A stretch of 64,000 bases of DNA. It comes from Nitrospirales bacterium LBB_01. Its GTDB lineage: Bacteria; Nitrospirota; Thermodesulfovibrionia; Thermodesulfovibrionales; Magnetobacteriaceae. Each line of letters starts with the position of its first letter. The first letter of the stretch is position 1. Below, one piece after another: positions 8,151 to 15,358 of this stretch. The notes under the pieces are model-generated. The model made no database searches and was not told where the DNA came from. It saw only the letters and a program-made list of their open reading frames with translations. The DNA is taken from the NCBI GenBank assembly GCA_004376055.2, contig CP049016.1, positions 62,001 to 126,000 on the forward strand, given 5' to 3'. The position numbers were made by a program, and so were the translations under genes.

Positions 8151-9605
8151 TTAATTGGCTGTTTTTTTCCTCTTAGTGTGCGGAGCAATGCTAAGCTCCT
8201 CTCTGTATTTGGCAAGTGTGCGTCTTGCTATTTTTATTCCTTTACCGCTTAGAATGTCCATTAATTTCTGATCCGTTAGCGGATTGGTCTTGTCCTCTTC
8301 GCAGATGATTTTCTTTATCAGCTCCTTAACTGTCGTTGAGGATATATCGCCGTCATCTGAGCCCAGAGAGTTGCTGAAGAAAAACCTGAATGGATACACT
8401 CCGTGACCACATGCAAGGTACTTGTTAGAGGTGACGCGGCTTATGTTGCTCTCATGAACGCTTACGTCCTCAGCTATTGTTTTAAGGTTTAGCGGCTTTA
8501 GATATTGTATGCCGTTATCAAAAAACTCCCTCTGCCGCCTCAGAATGCTCTCTGTCACACGGTATATTGTGCGGTTACGCTCATCAAGACTCTTTATCAG
8601 CCACGTGGCAGAGCGATACTTTTCTAAAAGAAACTGTTTTTCTGTTTTATCCAGAATTGTTTTACTTTTTAAAAGCTCCCGGTACTTACTGCTTATCCGC
8701 ACACGTGGAGTATGCTCATCGTTTAGAAGTATCTTATAGAGGTCATCCACCTTTTCCACATATACATCAGGTGTGATAAAAGAAACACTGACGTTGGAAA
8801 AATTTCTGGCAGGCTTTGGCTCCAGTCCTTCAATTATCTTAACCGCCACCATTACCTCCTCAAGAGTCACACGGTAACTTCTGGCTATAGCCTGATACTT
8901 TTTTCTCTCTAAATCCTCCAGATTGTTTCCAATAATTTTCTCTACCAAAGTATCCTCAAGCCCCAGAATCTTTATCTGTATTATCAGACACTCTTTTATG
9001 TCACGCGCTCCAACGCCGGGAGGGTCAAAACTCTGTACCAGCTTCAACGCTTTTTCCACCACTAAGAGTTCCTCGCCGAGCACCTTTGCAAGCTCTTCAA
9101 CGGTTGCACGCAGATAGCCGTTTTCATCAATATTACCGATAATCATCTCAGCAGCCTCTTTCAGCTTGCCGTGTGCTGCAGACATATCCAATTGCAGCTT
9201 AAGATGGTCTGTTAAGTCCTGCGACTCGGAAAGGAACGTTTCAAAGCCCGGTTTTTCATCCTCTCCGGCAGTGAAATACCCAAGATCGCGTCCGTCTGCC
9301 CCGCGCTCTTCAAAGTACTCATCGACGGAAAAAGACGTCAGCCCCTCCATGGTTACCTCTGAATACGCCCCGTCATTATCGCCATCTGAACGAGCCTCTG
9401 GTTCATTGCCAAGCCCGCCCTCTGGCTCCCCCTGATACAAATCCTCCATATGTTCTTCAAGAAACGGATTTTCTATAATTTCCAGATTTATAGCCTGCGT
9501 AAGCTCAAGCTGCGGCAGCTGCAGAAGCTTTATCGCCATCTGCAACTGCGGCGTTAGTACCAGCTTTTGCGAAAGCCTTGCTTCTAATCGTGCTTCAAGT
9601 GCCAT
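8151..9605 (-). CDS. rpoN: RNA polymerase sigma-54 factor
   Basis: 484 residues with the full sigma-54 layout. The N-terminal glutamine/leucine-rich activator-interacting region starts LSQKLVLTPQLQMAIKLLQL. An acidic linker follows (about 60-120), then the core-binding domain. The C-terminus has the RpoN box ARRTLAKYRE, which reads the -24 promoter element. Sigma-54 needs AAA+ enhancer-binding proteins and often serves nitrogen, flagellar and stress genes. The ATG overlaps the lptB stop by 1 nt (TAATG), so it is cotranscribed with the LPS transport genes. Confidence 0.97.
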   Translation of the reverse strand: MALEARLEARLSQKLVLTPQLQMAIKLLQLPQLELTQAINLEIIENPFLEEHMEDLYQGEPEGGLGNEPEARSDGDNDGAYSEVTMEGLTSFSVDEYFEERGADGRDLGYFTAGEDEKPGFETFLSESQDLTDHLKLQLDMSAAHGKLKEAAEMIIGNIDENGYLRATVEELAKVLGEELLVVEKALKLVQSFDPPGVGARDIKECLIIQIKILGLEDTLVEKIIGNNLEDLERKKYQAIARSYRVTLEEVMVAVKIIEGLEPKPARNFSNVSVSFITPDVYVEKVDDLYKILLNDEHTPRVRISSKYRELLKSKTILDKTEKQFLLEKYRSATWLIKSLDERNRTIYRVTESILRRQREFFDNGIQYLKPLNLKTIAEDVSVHESNISRVTSNKYLACGHGVYPFRFFFSNSLGSDDGDISSTTVKELIKKIICEEDKTNPLTDQKLMDILSGKGIKIARRTLAKYREELSIAPHTKRKKTAN

Positions 9606-10327
9606 TACAGAGTGAAATCCTCGCCAAGGTATGCTTGTTTAACATTTTTGTTACTGATAAGTTTTTCTGGTGTGCCCTCATCCAGCACCTCGCCGTGATT
9701 TATTATGTATGCGCGATCGGTTATAGAAAGCGTATCTCTAACGTTGTGGTCTGTGATGAGAATTCCAAGCCCGCGGTTTTTTAAGTAAATCAGCATTTTT
9801 TTAAGCTCTATTATTGCTATCGGGTCTATCCCTGTAAACGGCTCATCAAAGAGAATGAACACTGGGTCCATAGCGATAGCGCGCGCTATTTCTGTGCGTC
9901 TTCTTTCCCCTCCGGAAAGGGTGTAGGCAATATTCCCGGCAATATGCGATATGGAAAACTCCTCCAAAACCTGCTGCACTTTATCGGCAATCTGTTGTCT
10001 TTTCATTTCCTTAATTTCAAGCACTGCCTGAATGTTTTGAGCTACCGTCAGTTTTCTAAATATTGAGGTCTCTTGCGGCAGGTATGATATTCCGCGTCTT
10101 GCGCGAACGTACATGGGCAGTGAGCCGATGTCTTGTCCGTTTAAAGCGATATGCCCTGCATCGTGTTTAACCATTCCCGTCAGCATGTAAAATGTTGTTG
10201 TTTTACCGGCTCCGTTAGGGCCCAGAAGTCCCACGATTTCGCCAGTTTTCAGAGTTAAACTTAAATTCCACACTACAGTTTTTTTAGAGTAACTCTTTTT
10301 TAGCCCGGTTGCTTCAATGGTGTTCAT
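9605..10327 (-). CDS. lptB: LPS export ABC transporter ATP-binding protein LptB
   Basis: 240 residues, a stand-alone ABC ATPase. It has Walker A GPNGAGKTT (near 36-44), signature LSGGERRR, Walker B FILFDEPFTGIDP and the switch histidine in ITDHNVRDTL. LptB powers extraction of LPS from the inner membrane with LptF/LptG and passes it to LptC and LptA. The stop codon overlaps the rpoN start, and its own start overlaps lptA by 4 nt, so the block is tightly coupled. lptF and lptG are not in the window. Confidence 0.96.
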   Translation of the reverse strand: MNTIEATGLKKSYSKKTVVWNLSLTLKTGEIVGLLGPNGAGKTTTFYMLTGMVKHDAGHIALNGQDIGSLPMYVRARRGISYLPQETSIFRKLTVAQNIQAVLEIKEMKRQQIADKVQQVLEEFSISHIAGNIAYTLSGGERRRTEIARAIAMDPVFILFDEPFTGIDPIAIIELKKMLIYLKNRGLGILITDHNVRDTLSITDRAYIINHGEVLDEGTPEKLISNKNVKQAYLGEDFTL

Positions 10328-10830
10328 TTGTCCTCAAGTTGTGCACGGCTGTTTTCCACAACAGATCGGTCATCGTTTAAGTAGTAAGTCATCTTAGTGC
10401 CGACTATTTTATTTTTACCCTCACTAGCCTCCGGGTTACCGGTAAAGACTACGTGTTCGTCTTTGCCTGCGAAGTAAACGGTTTTAGCGGCCGTGATTAC
10501 CTTCTCTGCGCGAATAAGTTTAGTGTTACCGGTTGCATCTATTTGTTTTACCTTAGACTGGTCATCGGTGTAATAGACGACCATTTTGTCGGCGTAAAAG
10601 GTGGTCTCTCCTTTTACTGCTTTAACGGAGCCTGTGAAAGTAGCAGTCTTATTTTTGTTGTCTGTGCTTAATTGATCGCTTGTAATTATCAGGGGTATGT
10701 TTTTATCTCCTTTAAATAGCTTCGCAGGGGTTGACTCGTTACCGGAGGGCGGTTGAGCGTATAGAGGTACCGTGCTTATTGCTATGATAATTAAAATTGC
10801 TATTGATACAGATCCCGTTTTATTTTTCAT
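10324..10830 (-). CDS. lptA: LPS transport periplasmic protein LptA
   Basis: 168 residues with an N-terminal signal peptide (KNK basic start, hydrophobic core about 8-23, AQ cleavage region) followed by the OstA/LptA beta-jellyroll. The pattern of short beta-strands (ATFTGSVKAVKGETTFYADK; VVYYTDDQSKVKQIDATGN) is typical. LptA forms the periplasmic bridge along which LPS moves to LptD in the outer membrane. Start and stop overlap lptC and lptB. Confidence 0.92.
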   Translation of the reverse strand: MKNKTGSVSIAILIIIAISTVPLYAQPPSGNESTPAKLFKGDKNIPLIITSDQLSTDNKNKTATFTGSVKAVKGETTFYADKMVVYYTDDQSKVKQIDATGNTKLIRAEKVITAAKTVYFAGKDEHVVFTGNPEASEGKNKIVGTKMTYYLNDDRSVVENSRAQLEDK

Positions 10831-11339
10831 TAGTTATAAACCACCTTTACATTGCCGTTTAAGGTTACGTTGTCACCATTTGATGAGTTAAAAGAATCAG
10901 CGGTCACGGTGTAATTTTTCCCTGTGATTGTTACACCGCTTTTAGAGCTAACCGTCTGAGTTTTGAAATCAACGTATATATCTTTTGACGTTATCTGAGC
11001 ATCCTTGTTGTAAGCCAGCATATCGCTGTCAACAGTTATGGTATTGTTGGAGAAGTCATAGAGACCGCTTTTGGCTTTAACAGTAATACTCTTTTCAGGA
11101 AAATCCGCCTCTATTCCGTCTATCTTAGCTGCTTTACGATTATCCTCTAAAATCAGCCTGTTCACTTTTGCTCTCCAAACAATCTTTGTGTCTGTGCTTC
11201 TGTAGATATTTACCTTTTCCATCACAGAGTCACCTGGTTGAATTTTAACATTTTTTGTTAAGTCATTCTCTGGCATTGCAAGCATTATATAAATCACCGT
11301 TGCTGCAATAACAACAATTATAGGGATAGTGTTTCTCAC
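10830..11339 (-). CDS. lptC: LPS export protein LptC
   Basis: 169 residues: one N-terminal transmembrane helix (about 4-21) and a periplasmic LptC-type beta-jellyroll. LptC receives LPS from LptB2FG and hands it to LptA. The start is GTG at 11339. There is no Shine-Dalgarno sequence, and a good promoter (11346-11375) has its -10 box ending only 6 nt before the GTG, so this first gene of the lptCAB-rpoN-hpf-rapZ operon may be translated from a leaderless mRNA. LptC proteins are weakly conserved; identity rests on fold pattern and gene order. Confidence 0.88.
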   Translation of the reverse strand: MRNTIPIIVVIAATVIYIMLAMPENDLTKNVKIQPGDSVMEKVNIYRSTDTKIVWRAKVNRLILEDNRKAAKIDGIEADFPEKSITVKAKSGLYDFSNNTITVDSDMLAYNKDAQITSKDIYVDFKTQTVSSKSGVTITGKNYTVTADSFNSSNGDNVTLNGNVKVVYN

Positions 11340-11345
11340 ACTCTG

Positions 11346-11375
11346 ATTGTATCACGAAAGCAGAGTTCTTTTCAA
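11346..11375 (-). promoter_or_regulatory. Promoter of the lptC operon (possibly leaderless)
   Basis: On the minus strand: -35 TTGAAA (11375-11370), an 18-nt spacer, -10 TACAAT (11351-11346), then 6 nt to the GTG of lptC. Both hexamers match sigma-70 consensus at 5 of 6 positions. Confidence 0.65.
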
Positions 11376-11409
11376 TGCAAAACTCATACCTAAGTGAAAT
11401 TATTAATGC

Positions 11410-11438
11410 TTGAAAACTACCCTCCTAAGTGATATAAT
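11410..11438 (+). promoter_or_regulatory. Promoter of the nucleotidyltransferase pseudogene (possibly leaderless)
   Basis: -35 TTGAAA (11410-11415), a 17-nt spacer, perfect -10 TATAAT (11433-11438), then 6 nt to the ATG at 11445. No ribosome site is present. Confidence 0.65.
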
Positions 11439-11444
11439 TAAGTT

Positions 11445-12394
11445 ATGATCGACAAGATGAAGCACATAGAGGCGCTCTATCGTACTGCTTTTGAAAAATA
11501 CGGGGCTATTGCCCTGTGGAGCAGCCGTCCGGTGCCAAATCCAACTCCTGCCGATGCGCTGGCTATCACACGCAGCTTGAGGGTAGAGGGCGGCATGGAC
11601 GCACGGCGGCTGGCAGAGCAGATAGAGGAGGCTTGCCGCGCCGCTCACTAAAATTCAGACGGGGATTTTGAGTATTCTAGCAGCTTACCGTGACCCGGAA
11701 AGTTACGTTGCAGGCAGTGCGCCATTAAACAAAGATGCGCCTCGCTACTCCTCCGATATTGACATATTCCATGACAGGGAGGAACGAGTGGCACAGGCAG
11801 CGGCAGTAGATAGCGCAGTCTTCAAAGGACAATGAAGCAACAAAAATAGAGTGGGTGGTTGACAGCGACTTCCGGTTTTTCCCCACTATACGGGATGACG
11901 CCTTTGGCTACATCCTACATCCTATTGATCTTGCCATGAACAAGGTTATGGCTGCAGCCGGACGAAAAGAACCGCGTGACGTGGTGGATTTGATAACAAT
12001 TAACGACAGGATTTTGCCGATAGGAGCCGTTATTCTGGCCGCAGTTGAGAAATCTACAGGGTTTACGCCCGAGGGGCTAATACACGAAATTCTCCGCGTT
12101 GCCAGTTATACGGAGTCTGACTTTAGACGTCTTGCAAGCGTGCCTCCTGTTGATGCCAAAGAGATAATGGCGCGGCTGCGGCAAGTTTTGGACGAAGCCT
12201 ATGCCTTTGTTGTCAGAATACCAACCGACAAAATAGGACTGTTATTTATAAAAGATGGGACAGTGGTTCAGCCTGATCCCGACCACTTTGAGGACTATCA
12301 AACTCATGCTGGACAAAGGCGTGGTCAGTGGCCTTCAAGCCCTGAAATTGCAGCAGCTATGTTAGAAAAATATACATCGCACAAGCCACATTAA
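11445..12394 (+). pseudogene. Nucleotidyltransferase (AbiEii-like) gene broken by two frameshifts
   Basis: Three successive frames make one gene of about 316 codons. 11445 to about 11640 reads an N-terminal helical part. About 11640-11835 carries the nucleotidyltransferase core (AGSAPLNKD...SSDIDIFHD, the GS...DxD motif). About 11835-12394 continues with TKIEWVVDSDFRFFP and RDVVDLITIND. Each switch is by +1, near 11640 and near 11833. The DxD core and general layout resemble AbiEii/MNT-type nucleotidyltransferases used in abortive infection and toxin-antitoxin systems. The family label is from motif only. The promoter still looks intact. Homopolymer error is unlikely at the first junction (GCCGCGCCGC). 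Confidence 0.75.
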
Positions 12395-12503
12395 CTTCTT
12401 TCGCTAAATTTTTTTTAATTTCTATGCATTAAGGCATTGAATTTTCCAACGGAAAAATGTTTTTATCTCTGTACTAACCATAATGAAATGGAGGCTTAAT
12501 TAG

Positions 12504-13010
12504 TTGCAGGAAAAACCGCTTGTGGGGATTGTGATGGGAAGCGACAGCGACTCACCAATTGTAGAGAAAGCCGTCTCAGTGCTCAAGGGTTTAGGAGTGC
12601 CGTTTGAGGTGACAATATCATCGGCTCATCGTATGCCTGAGGAAACTGCCACATATGCCAAATCTGCCCGTCAAAGAGGCATTGAGGTAATCATAGCGGC
12701 AGCCGGTATGGCGGCGCATTTGGCTGGCGCAATAGCCGCTAATACAACGCTACCGGTTATCGGGATTCCCATTAAATCTGGGGAATTAAACGGTCTTGAC
12801 GCTCTTTACTCCACAGTGCAGATGCCAACAGGCATTCCTGTTGCAACCGTTGCCATAAACGGCGCCGCCAACGCCGCATATCTTGCCGCTTCAATTTTGT
12901 CTATTAAATATCCCGAGATTACGGGTAAACTTAAAGACTACAGAGAAAGCACAAGAAAGTCGCTTGTTGAAAAATCAAAAATCGCTTGGGGGCCGCTGAC
13001 CCCTAATTGA
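12504..13010 (+). CDS. purE: N5-carboxyaminoimidazole ribonucleotide mutase
   Basis: 168 residues, class I PurE, which converts N5-CAIR to CAIR in purine synthesis. It shows the GSDSDSPIVEKA loop at the N-terminus and the SAHRMPEE motif with the catalytic histidine. The start is TTG at 12504, supported by GGAGG at 12490-12494 and no better ATG. Usually purK is a neighbour, but here purE stands alone. The promoter of the next operon overlaps its stop codon. A 109-bp AT-rich gap upstream holds no gene. Confidence 0.96.
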   Translation: MQEKPLVGIVMGSDSDSPIVEKAVSVLKGLGVPFEVTISSAHRMPEETATYAKSARQRGIEVIIAAAGMAAHLAGAIAANTTLPVIGIPIKSGELNGLDALYSTVQMPTGIPVATVAINGAANAAYLAASILSIKYPEITGKLKDYRESTRKSLVEKSKIAWGPLTPN

Positions 13011-13036
13011 AATTAATATCAGTTTTATGGTATAAA
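13007..13036 (+). promoter_or_regulatory. Promoter of the formate dehydrogenase operon
   Basis: -35 TTGAAA (13007-13012, overlapping the purE stop), an 18-nt spacer, -10 TATAAA (13031-13036). Both match consensus at 5 of 6 positions. The leader to the first gene (13083) is about 40 nt. Confidence 0.6.
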
Positions 13037-13082
13037 TACAGCTTGACGTCTTAAAAATTTATTTTTTGGAGCAGAAACGCCT

Positions 13083-13538
13083 ATGGAAGAAGTGCTGGAC
13101 AGAATAATTGACGATTTCGTAAAGAATGAGGGCAACCTTGTTTCAGTTTTGCAAAATATTCAGGATGAGCTTAACTACATCTCAGAGGAGTCCGTGTATT
13201 ATGTATCGGAGAAACTGAATATACCGGCAGGGAAATTCTTTGGGGTAGCGACCTTTTACTCGCAGTTTTACTTAAAACCGCGCGGCAAAAACATCATGAC
13301 TCTATGCAGCGGCACGGCTTGTCATGTTAAGGGTTCAGAAAAGCTTATTGACAGAACACGGCAGGAGCTTCAACTTGCCGCAGATGAGGAAACCACTAAG
13401 GACGGCAATTTCACACTTGAAAAGGTAGCCTGTGTTGGCGCCTGCAGCATTGCCCCTGTGGCAATCATCAACAAAAAAGTTCATGGTAAGGTCAACGTTA
13501 ACCAGCTTCTTAAGAAGATTAAAGAGCTGAATTCTTAA
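13083..13538 (+). CDS. NuoE/HndA-like [2Fe-2S] subunit of NAD(P)-linked formate dehydrogenase
   Basis: 151 residues with a thioredoxin-like [2Fe-2S] domain. The four cysteine ligands are visible as LCSGTACHVKG (C-x4-C) and ACVGACS (C-x3-C). A helical N-terminal segment precedes it, as in NuoE, HndA and HoxE. It passes electrons between the flavin subunit and the catalytic subunit. It is first in an operon with a NuoF-like flavoprotein, a selenocysteine formate dehydrogenase and fhs, so it most likely belongs to an NAD(P)-dependent formate dehydrogenase rather than to complex I. Confidence 0.88.
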   Translation: MEEVLDRIIDDFVKNEGNLVSVLQNIQDELNYISEESVYYVSEKLNIPAGKFFGVATFYSQFYLKPRGKNIMTLCSGTACHVKGSEKLIDRTRQELQLAADEETTKDGNFTLEKVACVGACSIAPVAIINKKVHGKVNVNQLLKKIKELNS

Positions 13539-13566
13539 AAACACTTAAAGAGTTAAGGTAAGAATA

Positions 13567-15345
13567 ATGAAAAAAAGAATCAGCATTAATGTTTGCATGG
13601 GCACTGGAGGCATTGCTGCCGGAGGCCAGGAGGTGCTGGACAGATTTGCCGAGGAATTGGAAAAAGAGGGCATAGATTCGTCATCTCATGAAATCTTTTA
13701 CATGCACAAGGTGGGCTGCCGAGGATTTTGCGCAAGAGACGTCCTTGTTGACGTCGTTATTGACGGCAATAAGACAACCTACGAGCACATCACACCCGAC
13801 CACGTCCCGCAGATTGTCTCAGAACATATAGTGGGCGGTGTTGCGGTTGCCGATCTATCAGTTAAAGAAGACTACCATGCCTTTAAGGATAAACAGGTTA
13901 AGGTGGTGCTTTCCGATTGCGGCGAGTTAGACCCTGAAGACATTGACGCTTACATAAAGAGCGCCGGGTATCAGTCCATAAAGCGAGTGCTTGACGGCAT
14001 GTCCCCCGAAGACGTCATTGGAATTATCAAAGGCTCTGGGTTAAGAGGCCGCGGAGGTGCCGGGTTTCCTACAGGTCTTAAGTGGGAGTTTGGGCGTAAA
14101 GAGCAATCCTCTATCAAATATTTAATCTGTAACGCTGATGAGGGTGACCCAGGTGCTTTTATGGATAGATCCGTTGTTGAGGGAAATCCGCATCTTCTCA
14201 TTGAAGGCATGGCTATTGGAGCATACGCAATAGGCGCCGACAAAGGGTATGTCTATATCAGGGCTGAGTATCCGCTTGCGGTTGAGAGGCTCCGGCTTGC
14301 GCTTAATCAGTCCCGTGAGCGCGGGTATCTGGGAAAGAACATTCTTGGCTCAAACTTTAATTTTGATATAAAGATAAAACTTGGCGCAGGAGCTTTTGTG
14401 TGCGGTGAAGAGACTGCCCTTATCGCCTCAATTGAGGGCAAGCGCGGAATGCCGAAGGCTAAACCGCCATTCCCGGCTCAGAAAGGACTTTTTGGAAAAC
14501 CCACCATTATCAATAACGTTGAAACTCTCGCCAATGTGCCCTATATAATCAGAAACGGCGCTGAGTGGTTTGCCTCTATGGGGACGGAAAAGAGCAAGGG
14601 CACTAAGGTGTTTGCTCTGACCGGGAAAGTGAAAAACACAGGTCTCATTGAAGTCCCAATGGGAATAACCTTGAGAGAGATAATTTACGACATAGGTGGT
14701 GGAATAGAAAAGGGCAAGAAGTTTAAAGCAGTGCAGACAGGGGGGCCATCGGGAGGCTGTCTTACCGAAGACCTCCTTGATATAAGCGTTGACTACGAGT
14801 CACTTGGGCAGGCAGGCTCTATAATGGGCTCAGGCGGTATGGTTGTGCTGGATGAGGACAACTGCATGGTCAACATTGCCAAGTACTTTTTAGAGTTTAC
14901 TCAAAATGAGTCCTGTGGAAAGTGCACGCCATGCAGAGTGGGCACAAAGCGGTTGCTTGAGATTCTTGATAGAATTACTGAGGGCAGAGGGAAAACCACC
15001 GATATGGAACTGCTTGAGGACCTTTCACGAGACATCATAGCGGCCAGTCTTTGCGGACTTGGTCAGACTGCGCCTAATCCCATCTTAAGCACTCTTAAGC
15101 GTTTCAGGGGCGAGTATGAGGCCCACATATTTGAAAAACGTTGTCCGGCAGGAGTCTGTAAAGCTCTGCTTACTTACACTATAGATGAGGCAAAATGCAC
15201 CGGCTGTACAGCCTGTTCAAGAGTATGCCCGGTTATAGCCATAACCGGAGAGAAAAAGAAACCCCACAGAATTGACCAGGCCCTGTGTGTTAAGTGTAAT
15301 TCATGCTTTGAGGCTTGTAAGTTCAAGTCAATCAAAAAGGTTTGA
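13567..15345 (+). CDS. NuoF/HndC-like NAD(P)H-binding flavoprotein subunit
   Basis: 592 residues in four parts: an N-terminal thioredoxin-like [2Fe-2S] domain (about 1-120), the FMN/NAD(P)H-binding NuoF core (GLRGRGGAGFPTGLKW near 162), a [4Fe-4S] site (ESCGKCTPCRVGT), and two C-terminal ferredoxin-type [4Fe-4S] clusters (CTGCTACSRVCP and CVKCNSCFEAC). This architecture is that of HndC, HydB and formate dehydrogenase beta subunits that couple NAD(P) to ferredoxin and formate. In the N-terminal domain I see CMGTGG and VGCRGFC, so one of the usual four ligands may be missing. It lies 28 nt after the NuoE-like gene and 13 nt before fdhA. Confidence 0.9.
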   Translation: MKKRISINVCMGTGGIAAGGQEVLDRFAEELEKEGIDSSSHEIFYMHKVGCRGFCARDVLVDVVIDGNKTTYEHITPDHVPQIVSEHIVGGVAVADLSVKEDYHAFKDKQVKVVLSDCGELDPEDIDAYIKSAGYQSIKRVLDGMSPEDVIGIIKGSGLRGRGGAGFPTGLKWEFGRKEQSSIKYLICNADEGDPGAFMDRSVVEGNPHLLIEGMAIGAYAIGADKGYVYIRAEYPLAVERLRLALNQSRERGYLGKNILGSNFNFDIKIKLGAGAFVCGEETALIASIEGKRGMPKAKPPFPAQKGLFGKPTIINNVETLANVPYIIRNGAEWFASMGTEKSKGTKVFALTGKVKNTGLIEVPMGITLREIIYDIGGGIEKGKKFKAVQTGGPSGGCLTEDLLDISVDYESLGQAGSIMGSGGMVVLDEDNCMVNIAKYFLEFTQNESCGKCTPCRVGTKRLLEILDRITEGRGKTTDMELLEDLSRDIIAASLCGLGQTAPNPILSTLKRFRGEYEAHIFEKRCPAGVCKALLTYTIDEAKCTGCTACSRVCPVIAITGEKKKPHRIDQALCVKCNSCFEACKFKSIKKV

Positions 15346-15358
15346 TTTCAGAGGTAAC

